From Sulfurospirillum sp. UBA6810 (GTDB taxonomy: Bacteria; Campylobacterota; Campylobacteria; Campylobacterales; Sulfurospirillaceae), in contig DKEY01000027.1 in the NCBI GenBank assembly GCA_002469305.1, positions 1 to 9,232 on the forward strand: a DNA stretch of 9,232 nt, written 5' to 3'. This document shows, in pieces, positions 1 to 7,170 of the stretch. Each line of letters starts with the position of its first letter. The first letter of the stretch is position 1. A program made the translations under genes and the position numbers. Under the pieces are notes generated by a model that worked only from the letters and a program-made list of their open reading frames with translations, was not told the origin of the DNA and did no database searches.

Positions 1-1065
1 TGGTGGACAAGAAATGGCGAAAAGATGAGTAAAAGCAAAGGCAATGTTGTCAACCCAAAAGAGGTAGCAGATGCTTATGGTTTAGAAAACTTTAGATATT
101 TTATGCTCAGAGAAGTACCTTTTGGACAAGATGGAGATTTTAGCAAAAAAGCACTTATCGACCGTATAAACTCAGACCTTGGCAATGAATTTGGAAATCT
201 TCTCAATCGTATCATCGGCATGAGTGGCAAATATAGTGAATTTAAAATAACTTCAAAAGATGTCAAAGCTTTACATGTAAAAGAGTTGAGTGAAGTAGAA
301 GCACTGCTAGATGAAGTAGAAGTAAAACTCAATGACTTACAGACAAATAGATATTTAGAAGATTTATGGAAAGCTCTTGCCATCGCAAATGGAGCGATTA
401 CTGCGCATGAACCATGGGCAAAAATAAAAAATGGCGATATAGATGGAGCACTTGGTGTCGTAGGACTTGTGGCAAATATCTTGGCTCGTGTTACGATTCT
501 CGTAAGCCCTGTGATGCCTAAAACTGCGGCTACCATAGCCCAAGCGCTTGGCTTTGAGATAAATACACAAAGCTATGAAAAAATTATCCTAAACAAAGAG
601 CTTTTAGCAGATTTTATCATCGAAAAAGTACCACCACTTTTCCCAAGAATTGAGGAAGAAGTGATGCAAACTCCAGAGCCTACACCAATTGAGCCAAAAA
701 AAGAGGAGAAAAAAACTCCAACGCAAACAAAAGAAGAGTCTATCATCACGATTGACCAGTTTTTCCAAACCTCTTTAAAGATAGGAACTATCTTAGAGGC
801 TGAAGAAGTGCCAAATAGTGATAGACTTTTAAAACTCAAAGTAGATTTAGGAGAAGATACTCCACGCCAAGTGGTAGCAGGTATAAAAGAGTACTATGCT
901 CCAGCTGATTTAATCAACACTCAAGTTTGTGTTGTAGCAAACCTCAAACCAGCAAAAATCATGGGACTTTTAAGCCAAGGTATGCTTTTAGCAGCCAAAG
1001 ATGAAAATGGCCTTAGTTTAATGCGCCCAGAAAAACCAAAAATGAGCGGCTCATCTGTTGGATGA
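1..1065 (+). CDS. metG: Methionyl-tRNA synthetase, C-terminal part (5' end outside window)
   Basis: Charges tRNA(Met) with methionine in the cytoplasm. The frame is open from base 1 and reads WWTRNGEKMSKSKGNVV, so the class I KMSKS loop lies at 22-36. The ATG at 25 is the Met of that motif, not a start, and the catalytic Rossmann domain lies upstream of the window. Next comes the helical anticodon-binding domain, with a conserved Pro-Trp pair (HEPW, Trp codon 415-417) that in this family reads the CAU anticodon. A charged Pro/Glu/Lys/Thr linker (about 655-740) leads to a C-terminal OB-fold tRNA-binding domain of the EMAPII/Trbp111 type (about 745-1060; key stretches LKIGTILEAEEVPNSDRL and GLLSQGMLLAA). 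In other MetRS enzymes this domain aids dimerisation and tRNA binding. The stop overlaps the next start (ATGA). Identity is secure. Confidence 0.97.
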   Translation, partial: WWTRNGEKMSKSKGNVVNPKEVADAYGLENFRYFMLREVPFGQDGDFSKKALIDRINSDLGNEFGNLLNRIIGMSGKYSEFKITSKDVKALHVKELSEVEALLDEVEVKLNDLQTNRYLEDLWKALAIANGAITAHEPWAKIKNGDIDGALGVVGLVANILARVTILVSPVMPKTAATIAQALGFEINTQSYEKIILNKELLADFIIEKVPPLFPRIEEEVMQTPEPTPIEPKKEEKKTPTQTKEESIITIDQFFQTSLKIGTILEAEEVPNSDRLLKLKVDLGEDTPRQVVAGIKEYYAPADLINTQVCVVANLKPAKIMGLLSQGMLLAAKDENGLSLMRPEKPKMSGSSVG

Positions 1066-2057
1066 AAATTGAAAATTTAGTAAGAATTACAGCAGGAACA
1101 CTTTTAAATAATCCTGCTGTAAACTCGATAGAAGATATAAAAACAAACCCTCAAAAAATCACACGTGGCAATCTTTTTATAGATATCAATGCTTCCTTAG
1201 AAGATATAAAACTTGCTATTAGCAATGGGGCATATGCTATTATCTCAAAAGTAAGAAGTCTTTTTTTGGATGATGAAATTGCTTGGATATATGTTGAAGA
1301 TATAGAACTTGCCATCATAAAGCTTTCAAGATACTATACAACCAAAAAAGATTTGCATTTTATCCAACTCTCGCAGTTGCACTACTCTCTCTTAAAGTGC
1401 TTAAGATTGAGTATAAAAGCACAAACTCTGCCACAAGAACCAAAAGAGGCACTCAAACAAATCTTACATGTAAAAGAATCTACAACTTTTTTTACTATTG
1501 ATTCTTCTTATGTTGATAAAATAGATCCTACATCTTATAAAGCACAAGAGAAAATTGAGCCTACCAACCTCATCTCAAAAGGTGCATTTATCTCCTCATT
1601 TGTGTATAAAAATCTTTTTGTAAATGAACTGAGACTCACCTCTTTTTTTGTTCCTCATCTTCTTGGTTTATTGGATTATTTGGATAGTTTAGAGATAGAG
1701 TACAGTTTGGATAACTTTTCAAATTTTGGACACTTTTATCCACAGTTTGTCGATAAATCACTCAATAAAAAAGAGTTTGGCATGAGTGAACGGGCTTTGA
1801 TATTTGAATATGATAGTAAATTGTTTGAAGAAGAGCTTATTTTTTTAGAAAAGAGTGGTTATCTTGAATCCACTATATTATTTATACCAAATAATATCAA
1901 AATCGAATCAAAATTTAAAAAAATTATATATAATACGCCCACTGATTTGGCTGGCTTAAAAAACTTTGATTTTAGATACGCGCTTGTATTTGGAAACAAA
2001 GAGGACTTTGAATACAACTTCAATACACATATAGACAAACAAATGAAACTTTTTTAA
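1062..2057 (+). CDS. Mur-ligase-like protein (MurF-type N-terminal domain) lacking the ATP-binding P-loop
   Basis: 331 residues; no function can be assigned. Residues 1-95 follow the N-terminal UDP-precursor-binding domain of MurF/MurE: ITAGTLL, a NPQKITRGNLFIDI stretch matching the family's DTRK...G.LFVA, SNGAYAIIS, then IYVEDIELAIIKLSRYY. The family's GT/SxGKT ATP loop should follow, but residues 100-113 read FIQLSQLHYSLLKC, with no Gly-Lys-Thr. Around 195-230 (FFVPHLLGLLDYLDSLEIEYS...) there is an echo of the Mur 'GxHNxxNAxAA' helix, so the rest may be an eroded central/C-terminal region. MurF is about 450 residues, so this protein is roughly 120 shorter. There is no signal peptide or membrane segment. 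The ATG overlaps the metG stop by 4 bases, implying coupled translation. It is an intact frame with codon use like its neighbours, so it is probably a functional non-catalytic paralogue. The N-terminal homology is fairly sure; the rest is inference. Confidence 0.75.
   Translation: MKIENLVRITAGTLLNNPAVNSIEDIKTNPQKITRGNLFIDINASLEDIKLAISNGAYAIISKVRSLFLDDEIAWIYVEDIELAIIKLSRYYTTKKDLHFIQLSQLHYSLLKCLRLSIKAQTLPQEPKEALKQILHVKESTTFFTIDSSYVDKIDPTSYKAQEKIEPTNLISKGAFISSFVYKNLFVNELRLTSFFVPHLLGLLDYLDSLEIEYSLDNFSNFGHFYPQFVDKSLNKKEFGMSERALIFEYDSKLFEEELIFLEKSGYLESTILFIPNNIKIESKFKKIIYNTPTDLAGLKNFDFRYALVFGNKEDFEYNFNTHIDKQMKLF
1087..1122 (+). repeat. 11-bp perfect inverted repeat (stem-loop) at the metG/Mur-like junction
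   Basis: TTACAGCAGGA (1087-1097) and TCCTGCTGTAA (1112-1122) are exact reverse complements separated by 14 A/T-rich bases. The hairpin starts 22 bases after the metG stop, inside codons 9-21 of the downstream gene. No T-run follows on either strand, so it is not an intrinsic terminator. It could slow ribosomes or mark an mRNA processing site between metG and the rest of the unit. The pairing is seen directly; any role is inference. Confidence 0.55.
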
Positions 2058-2066
2058 AGAGAGAAA

Positions 2067-2486
2067 ATGATACATATAGACAATACAACAGAAGTTTCTC
2101 TTGATGTTGCACTTCTTGAGGAAATTACAAATAAATTTACCTCAAAAGATATAGAACTGCTTATCATTGATTCACAGCAGATGCAAGAGATAAATTTGGA
2201 ACAAAGAGGTTTTGATAAAACTACTGATGTTTTAAGCTTTCCTCTTGATGAAATGCCTCATACTCCACTTGGTTGTATAGTCATAAACTCTGAATTATCA
2301 CAACAAAAAGCCCAAGAATTTGGACACTCACTCACACAGGAATTAACGCTTATGTATATACATGGTCTTTTACATGTAATAGGTTATGACCATGAGAGTG
2401 ACGAGGGACAAATGAGAGCAAAAGAGGAAGAACTCATAAGTGAATTTAATTTACCGCAAAGTCTTATAGTAAGAATGGGAGAATAA
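2067..2486 (+). CDS. ybeY: Endoribonuclease YbeY (16S rRNA 3'-end maturation, ribosome quality control)
   Basis: A single-domain, metal-dependent cytoplasmic endoribonuclease (UPF0054 family) needed for 16S rRNA 3'-end processing and late 70S ribosome quality control. The signature HGLLHVIGYDH gives the three zinc-ligand histidines H99, H103 and H109 (HxxxHxxxxxH). Upstream is the equally typical TDVLSFP (residues 53-59), followed by the LG.I.I strand (LGCIVINSE). At 139 residues it is slightly short for the family (about 150) but has all the conserved blocks. The ATG at 2067 follows a purine-rich AAAGAGAG ribosome-binding site and lies 9 bases after the Mur-like gene's stop, the largest gap in the window. 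The next gene starts one base after its stop. Identification is firm. Confidence 0.96.
   Translation: MIHIDNTTEVSLDVALLEEITNKFTSKDIELLIIDSQQMQEINLEQRGFDKTTDVLSFPLDEMPHTPLGCIVINSELSQQKAQEFGHSLTQELTLMYIHGLLHVIGYDHESDEGQMRAKEEELISEFNLPQSLIVRMGE
2477..2481 (+). promoter_or_regulatory. Ribosome-binding site supporting a TTG start
   Basis: GGGAG lies 6 bases before the TTG at 2488 and inside the last codons of ybeY. No ATG or GTG sits at a suitable distance, and the TTG gives the expected hydrophobic N-terminus, so this site decides the start of the antiporter gene. Confidence 0.6.
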
Positions 2487-2487
2487 T

Positions 2488-3423
2488 TTGGAATATATAA
2501 TTTTTATAGCATCAATGGCTGCTTTAATCTATGGTGCAAATCATATTATCGTAGAATCAGAACGTATAGCCTTACATTTTAATATATCATCATTTGTTAT
2601 AGGAGCAACTCTTATAGCCATCGGAACAAGTTTGCCTGAGCTTGCTGCTTCGGTTGCAGCAAGTAGTGCTGGAAAATCAGACATGGCTGTTGCCAATGTT
2701 TTAGGAAGTGTTACTTTCAATATCTCTTTGATTTTAGGGATTATTTTTCTTGTTTCAAAAAAAATAAATCCTACAAGAGATTTGTTTAAAACAGATAGTG
2801 CTTGGTCTTTATTTCCTTTAATGGTCTTTTTTATCATGTCTTATGATGGAGAGATAGGTACATTTGAAGGCTTTTTATTTTTATTGTTGATGGTAGGATA
2901 TTTACTATTTTTAAGTAAAGATGCTAAAAACTTTGAAGAAGAAGTTGACAGAAGCTTAGTAAAAGAGAAGTTTAACTGGACAAAAACTCTTATCCTTTTA
3001 CTTATAGGATTTGCTTTAGTAATTGGTGGAGCAAACTATACTATAGAGAGTGCTTCTGCCATAGCAAGAAGTCTTGGTGTTACTGAGTGGGTCATCTCTT
3101 TGATACTTATAGCCTTTGGTACAAGTTTACCTGAGCTTGTTGTAAGCATTGCAGCTGCTAGGAAAAATAATGCTGATATGATTATAGGCAATATCATCGG
3201 TAGTAATGTTGCCAATTTTACTATCGTACTTGGAAGTGCCGCTATTGTAAATCCACTCAATGTAGATTTTTCAAAATATGGTTATGATATCTTATGTGCG
3301 GGGACTGCTTCTATCATGCTTGTTTTCATAACAGCCAATAAACTCTATAACAAATCTGCTGGAATTGGGCTTTTGGTTATCATAGCACTTATGCTTCAAA
3401 ATAGTCTTAAACCTTTTTTCTAG
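2488..3423 (+). CDS. Calcium/sodium antiporter, YrbG/CaxA family inner-membrane protein
   Basis: 311 residues, about ten hydrophobic segments, with the two inverted alpha-repeats of the Ca2+/cation antiporter superfamily. Repeat 1 has GTSLPEL (46-52) then NVLGSVTFN (70-78). Repeat 2 has GTSLPEL (211-217) then NIIGSNVANF (235-244). E51 and E216 correspond to the acidic residues that bind Ca2+/Na+ in the archaeal NCX structure, with S74/S239 and N78/N243 as likely co-ligands. One oddity is that the usual GSN of repeat 1 is GSV here (V75), while repeat 2 keeps it. The repeats are joined by a charged loop (about 142-165). It probably exports Ca2+ in exchange for Na+ or H+ across the inner membrane; the ion choice cannot be read from sequence. 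The start is TTG, one base after the ybeY stop. The gene ends 4 bases from the convergent mrdA stop. Confidence 0.92.
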   Translation: MEYIIFIASMAALIYGANHIIVESERIALHFNISSFVIGATLIAIGTSLPELAASVAASSAGKSDMAVANVLGSVTFNISLILGIIFLVSKKINPTRDLFKTDSAWSLFPLMVFFIMSYDGEIGTFEGFLFLLLMVGYLLFLSKDAKNFEEEVDRSLVKEKFNWTKTLILLLIGFALVIGGANYTIESASAIARSLGVTEWVISLILIAFGTSLPELVVSIAAARKNNADMIIGNIIGSNVANFTIVLGSAAIVNPLNVDFSKYGYDILCAGTASIMLVFITANKLYNKSAGIGLLVIIALMLQNSLKPFF

Positions 3424-3427
3424 TAAG

Positions 3428-5218
3428 CTACTGTTTGATATACCCTTTTTCTAAAAGCTTATCATATATCTTGGAGACCACTGAACCAGCAGCGGCTCCA
3501 CCATGTCCTCCGTGTTCTACCATAACGGTTACAACATATTGTGGGTCTTTATAAGGCCCATATGAGGTGAACCAAGCATGTGAACGTTTAAAATACTCTA
3601 ATTCACTCTCTTTCATGCGCTCTTTTTCACCTTGTGGAATGCCAACAACTTGTGCCGTTCCTGTTTTACCAGCAATCTTAACTTTTGTATTTATATAGCG
3701 GTGTCCTGTTCCATTTGGGTGATTTACAACTTCATACATAGCTTTTCTAATAGTTGGCAAATATCTTTTTTGTACTTCATTAAAAACTGTTTCATCTTGT
3801 CCATAGTCTATTTCCAAACCATCGACACTATCAACAAAATGTGGTGTTACCCCATATCCTGTTGCTAAAAGTGCAGTATGACGTGCTACTTGCATAGGTG
3901 TCACCAAAAAATAACCCTGCCCAATAGAAGTGATAAGAGTTTCTCCTTGGTACCATGACTTTTGATACTTTTGCATTTTCCAAGTTCGACTAGGAACTGA
4001 ACCTACAAACTCATAGGGTAAGTCAACATTGGTTTTTTGTGCAAAACCAAGTTGTTCAAGTACTGGAGATATCATATCGATACCTACTCGCAAACTTCCC
4101 TTATAAAAGTAGTCATCACAACTCTCTCTTATCGCACGATTTAGATTTACTGTTCCATGTCCATCATGTTTCCAACATCTAAAATTTCTACCACCTAACT
4201 CAAAAGAACCCGTACAGTAATAATTTGTATAAGGGGTAAGGATATTTGATTCCATAAAAGCGATACCAACACCCATCTTTATAATAGACCCTGGTGGATA
4301 AAGTCCATTTATGAGTTTGTTGGTAAAAGGATGATTAAAATCATTTGCCAGTTTTGTCCACTCTTCATGAGATATCCCACTTACAAACTGATTTAAGTCA
4401 TATTCAGGAAAACTACCAGCTGCTAGAACTTTTCCATTTTTTACATTCATAACGATGATAGCACCACTTTGTCCTGCAAAAAGCTCAGAAATATACTGTT
4501 GCAATTCCAAATCAAGACTCAATCTCAAATCATTACTTGTTGGTAATCTTTTATCTAACTCTTCAATCTCTTCGTTAAAAGCGGTGACTTTTGTTCTTTT
4601 TTCACCTTTTTGCCCTTGTAAAACTCCATTATAATACTTTTCGATACCTGTTCTTCCTATGTATCCTACAAGCTTTGCAACTTCATCTTCTTGAACATCT
4701 TTTAAATTTGCTTTTGCAACATATCCGATAACATGTGAAGCTAAATCTTTATAAGGATAGTATCTTTTTGATGCTGCTTTTATCTCAAGATTTTCTCTTT
4801 GTGAAATTTTTGAAAACTGTTTTATAACATCATCATAGGTAATGAAATCGATAACTTTTACATACTCATGTGAATAGGGAGAATCTCTTTTTATATATGT
4901 TTTTTTAAGCTTTTTTCTATCAAGATTTGGTAAGTTATCTGCTAAAAAGTCTATCTCTTTATCTAAAATCTTTTTGTTTCTGCTTGAGCTAAGTTGTGGT
5001 GCTATCCCTATGCTAAAACCAAGTTTATTTACAGAAAGTGGTTTGCCATTGATATCTAAGATTGAACCTCTTGAAGGCGCTAATTCTTCTACTTTTATAG
5101 CATTTTGTTTTGCAATCTCATCATAGTAAGTATTTGATTTTATACTTATATAGTAGATGCGAACAAGTAAAAGAAGCCAAAAAAGACAAAAAGCTATAAG
5201 TATAAATTTTATTCTCAA
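3428..5218 (-). CDS. mrdA: Penicillin-binding protein 2 (elongation-specific peptidoglycan DD-transpeptidase)
   Basis: Class B PBP that cross-links peptidoglycan during cell elongation with RodA and MreBCD, at the periplasmic face of the inner membrane. An N-terminal anchor (about 4-24) is followed by the pedestal domain with APSRGSILDINGKPL (48-62) and GRTGIEKYYNGVLQGQKG (188-205). The transpeptidase domain carries the active-site S311-I-I-K314, the SxD motif S366-C-D368 followed by YFY, and K518-T-G520 in AGKTGTAQ. The length of 596 fits the PBP2 family, and SCD rather than SSN points to PBP2 rather than the division PBP3. The start is TTG (5216-5218), overlapping the upstream membrane gene's stop as TTGA, with AAAGG 6 bases before it; there is no nearby ATG. 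It is the last gene of the minus-strand operon. From memory, C. jejuni has a PBP gene (pbpC) at the same place. Confidence 0.96.
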   Translation of the reverse strand: MRIKFILIAFCLFWLLLLVRIYYISIKSNTYYDEIAKQNAIKVEELAPSRGSILDINGKPLSVNKLGFSIGIAPQLSSSRNKKILDKEIDFLADNLPNLDRKKLKKTYIKRDSPYSHEYVKVIDFITYDDVIKQFSKISQRENLEIKAASKRYYPYKDLASHVIGYVAKANLKDVQEDEVAKLVGYIGRTGIEKYYNGVLQGQKGEKRTKVTAFNEEIEELDKRLPTSNDLRLSLDLELQQYISELFAGQSGAIIVMNVKNGKVLAAGSFPEYDLNQFVSGISHEEWTKLANDFNHPFTNKLINGLYPPGSIIKMGVGIAFMESNILTPYTNYYCTGSFELGGRNFRCWKHDGHGTVNLNRAIRESCDDYFYKGSLRVGIDMISPVLEQLGFAQKTNVDLPYEFVGSVPSRTWKMQKYQKSWYQGETLITSIGQGYFLVTPMQVARHTALLATGYGVTPHFVDSVDGLEIDYGQDETVFNEVQKRYLPTIRKAMYEVVNHPNGTGHRYINTKVKIAGKTGTAQVVGIPQGEKERMKESELEYFKRSHAWFTSYGPYKDPQYVVTVMVEHGGHGGAAAGSVVSKIYDKLLEKGYIKQ

Positions 5219-5685
5219 ACTCTACCTTTAAAAATCATCATTGATATAATCGAGTCAATCACTATATAGTAAAGGTATTCATTTGAAAAACTAGATATAT
5301 CTTGATTGAGTAAATACGCTATAAATGCATTGATAAAATAATGCCCAATATAAGCAAATAAAACATAAATAAATAAAATACAATTTACACATGTAAAATT
5401 ATTTCTTATTTTATCTACAAAAAAATTGTAAAAGAATATAAATGTAAACACATAAGAAAAGAGATAAAAACCTCTTGTAAACTCATAAGAAATCAGATAT
5501 AAAAAACTAAGATAAATATAGTAGCGTTTTTTGTCATCATGAAAATTAAGGATAATATACGTGAAAAAAACACCTACAAACGTTGGTAATAGCGTATATA
5601 AACTTCCCATAATTTGGAGTAAAACCAAAAAGGCGGAAAATAGTATAAACCCTAAATAGTTTTTATCAGAGCTATTTCGTCGCAT
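5215..5685 (-). CDS. Small polytopic membrane protein in the mreD position (MreD-like candidate)
   Basis: 156 residues with five or six predicted membrane segments (about 11-28, 31-47, 54-68, 73-90, 99-124, 136-152). It is very rich in aromatics, with 42 of 156 residues Phe or Tyr. A short charged N-terminus and a HDDKKR loop at 49-54 are the main polar parts. No catalytic motif is visible. Size, topology and position directly upstream of mrdA match MreD, the inner-membrane elongasome component that usually sits in mreC-mreD-mrdA clusters, but MreD diverges fast and I cannot confirm it by motif; mreB and mreC are not here. Its first 34 bases overlap the end of the acetyltransferase gene, and no good ribosome-binding site precedes the ATG, so it may depend on reinitiation. 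Its stop overlaps the mrdA TTG start. From memory, C. jejuni has an unnamed membrane protein at the same place. Confidence 0.8.
   Translation of the reverse strand: MRRNSSDKNYLGFILFSAFLVLLQIMGSLYTLLPTFVGVFFTYIILNFHDDKKRYYIYLSFLYLISYEFTRGFYLFSYVFTFIFFYNFFVDKIRNNFTCVNCILFIYVLFAYIGHYFINAFIAYLLNQDISSFSNEYLYYIVIDSIISMMIFKGRV
5225..5229 (-). promoter_or_regulatory. Ribosome-binding site for the TTG start of mrdA
   Basis: On the minus strand AAAGG precedes the TTG at 5218-5216 by 6 bases and lies inside the last codons of the upstream membrane-protein gene. The next Met in the frame is residue 257, so this site fixes the start. Confidence 0.6.
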
Positions 5686-6113
5686 ACTGGAAAATGTTTA
5701 CATTTTATACAATCAGCCCAAATTTTATGAGCAGGCAGTGACTCCTTTGGAATCTCTTCAAAACCTATGGATTCAAAAAATGCTTTTACATATGTTAGAG
5801 TAAAGATTTTTTTTACATCAAGAGCTTTGCCCTCATTTAATAACTCTTCAACGATAGCTTTTCCTATGCCCAAACCCCTGCACTTGTCACTAACAATGAG
5901 GCTTCGCACCTCTGCTAAATCAAATGCATGAAAATGCAGTGCTCCAAATCCAACTATATTGTCATCGTCATCTTTTGCTAGGATATATGAGCGAATATTT
6001 GTTGCCATTTCATCAGCACTTCTAAAAAGGATGATGCCTTTTTTGACTTCATCAAGTACTAAATCTTGCATCGCTTGAATATCACTTAGTTTTGCTTTTG
6101 TGTACTTTATCAT
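5652..6113 (-). CDS. argA: GNAT N-acetyltransferase, short ArgA type (probable N-acetylglutamate synthase)
   Basis: 153 residues forming one GNAT domain. The acetyl-CoA pyrophosphate-binding loop is RGLGIGKA (79-86), preceded by the conserved LAEVRSLIVS strand. The C-terminal part, FESIGFEEIPKESLP then IWADCIKCKHFPVCDE, with Cys at 135, 138 and 144, is typical of short ArgA-type proteins that lack the kinase-like domain of E. coli ArgA. Those acetylate glutamate to start arginine synthesis in the cytoplasm. The function is inferred from the family; another amine acetyltransferase remains possible. The cysteines resemble a metal- or redox-sensing site, which is speculation. GGGAG lies 6 bases before the ATG. 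It overlaps engB by 4 bases (ATGA) and the downstream membrane gene by 34. It is metabolically unrelated to the envelope genes around it. Confidence 0.85.
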   Translation of the reverse strand: MIKYTKAKLSDIQAMQDLVLDEVKKGIILFRSADEMATNIRSYILAKDDDDNIVGFGALHFHAFDLAEVRSLIVSDKCRGLGIGKAIVEELLNEGKALDVKKIFTLTYVKAFFESIGFEEIPKESLPAHKIWADCIKCKHFPVCDEIALIKTI

Positions 6114-6712
6114 ACATTGCTCCCAAATAAAGAGACAAATATCTTCTCAATAGCACCTGTGATACCTCTTCCATTGCTACTTGAAACCAAATGAGCAGTT
6201 GGATATATCTTTTTAAGAGCACTAACATCTTTTTGTTTTAATTTATCTGCTTTTGTGAAAAAAACTATGATTTCTTGATCAGCTCTACAAATCTCTTGAA
6301 GGTATGCAGAAACTTCTTTATCTATCTCAAGACTTGGATGTCTTGAATCTATAAGATGCACAAATACCCTTATAGAACTTCTTTTTTTGATAAATTCAGT
6401 CAAATTTCTTTGCCACTCATGCTTCATAGATTTTGAAACTCTTGCATATCCAAAGCCAGGTAAATCTACCAATCTAGCACGATAGTCATTTTCATCTTTT
6501 TCAAAAGTTATATCAAAAAAGTTTATAAGACGTGTTTTACCAGGAGTTGAAGAACTCTTTGCCAAACCTTTTTTATTTGTCAAGGCATTTATGATAGAGC
6601 TTTTACCAACATTACTTCTACCGATAAAAGCAATTTCACTTACATCATTTGCAACAGTCTCTTCTATGGAAGGGGCAGAGAGTACAAAAGTAGCATTTTT
6701 GATTTTTATCAC
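6110..6712 (-). CDS. engB: Ribosome-biogenesis GTP-binding protein EngB/YsxC (YihA family)
   Basis: Essential small GTPase acting in late assembly of the large ribosomal subunit. All G motifs are present: G1 GRSNVGKS (31-38), G2 around STPGKT (55-60), G3 DLPG (83-86) inside the family signature LVDLPGFGYA, G4 TKAD (153-156) and G5 near VSSSNGRG (176-183). The length of 200 is normal. The start is GTG, overlapping the lptA stop as GTGA, with GAGG 10 bases upstream; the N-terminus IKNATFVLSA fits the family. Its stop overlaps the argA start. It is a housekeeping gene lodged among lipopolysaccharide transport genes, an arrangement also remembered from C. jejuni. Confidence 0.97.
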   Translation of the reverse strand: MIKIKNATFVLSAPSIEETVANDVSEIAFIGRSNVGKSSIINALTNKKGLAKSSSTPGKTRLINFFDITFEKDENDYRARLVDLPGFGYARVSKSMKHEWQRNLTEFIKKRSSIRVFVHLIDSRHPSLEIDKEVSAYLQEICRADQEIIVFFTKADKLKQKDVSALKKIYPTAHLVSSSNGRGITGAIEKIFVSLFGSNV

Positions 6713-7170
6713 TTCTTTTTATCCTCAACTTTAAAGATAAACTTTACTGGCTTGTTGCCACTACTATCTACCTCATATCTTCCTGTTGTTTGATTTACAA
6801 ATATTTTATCCCCATATACTTTCTTATCTGTGATAATTTCATGTAAAAAAGCATTGCCTATGAGTTCATATTCATTTTTGATTGGGTCATATATCATTTT
6901 ATCAGATGAAGCAAAATATTTCTTATCATTGACTATCATATCAGCTTTAGCATCACCAGTTGCTGTGTATTTTAAGGGTTGTCTTTTTGCATCAAAGTTG
7001 ATAGTAACACTTTGTGCTACCAATCTATCTTTTTCTTTAGTCACTACTACATCCCCTGTAAAAACAGAGATTTGTTTCACTTCATCTGCAAAAAACTTTT
7101 TTGCCACTATTTCTACATTTGCAGCATTTGCTATCATACACGTTAAAAATATAGTTATTAATAATTTCAC
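6709..7170 (-). CDS. lptA: Periplasmic lipopolysaccharide transport protein LptA (OstA family)
   Basis: Periplasmic bridge protein that carries lipopolysaccharide from LptC to the outer-membrane LptDE complex. A signal peptide is clear: MKLLITIFLTCMIANA, with an AxA-type cleavage site after residue 16 or 17. The mature part has the beta-jellyroll repeats of the OstA domain: VEIVAKKFFADE, VFTGDVVVTKEKDRLVAQ, YTATGDAKADMIV, ASSDKMIYDPIKNEYELIGNA, and YGDKIFVNQTTGRYEV. 153 residues is typical. The start is GTG within a GTGA overlap with the lptC stop, and GAGG lies 10 bases upstream. Order and overlap with lptC strongly support the assignment, because LptA proteins are weakly conserved in sequence. 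LptB, D, F and G are not in the window. Confidence 0.9.
   Translation of the reverse strand: MKLLITIFLTCMIANAANVEIVAKKFFADEVKQISVFTGDVVVTKEKDRLVAQSVTINFDAKRQPLKYTATGDAKADMIVNDKKYFASSDKMIYDPIKNEYELIGNAFLHEIITDKKVYGDKIFVNQTTGRYEVDSSGNKPVKFIFKVEDKKK

Noticed and set aside
25..27. ATG at 25 as the start of a 346-residue protein.
   Set aside because: The same frame is open to base 1 and this Met is part of the KMSKS motif of MetRS, so the gene begins upstream of the window.
75..536. Minus-strand open frame of 153 codons opposite metG, and similar antisense frames opposite the antiporter, mrdA, lptA, hisB and rlpA.
   Set aside because: They lie fully inside well-identified genes, have low-complexity Ser/Phe-rich translations and show no family motifs; they are shadows.
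2641..2663. 8-bp hairpin CTTGCTGC / GCAGCAAG in the antiporter gene.
   Set aside because: It falls in an Ala-rich stretch (ELAASVAAS) where GCT and GCA codons create such complementarity; no T-run follows and nothing at the site suggests a role.
3422..3432. Small stem AGTA-AGC-TACT between the convergent stops as a bidirectional terminator.
   Set aside because: Only 4 bp, A/T-rich, with a 3-base loop; too weak to call.
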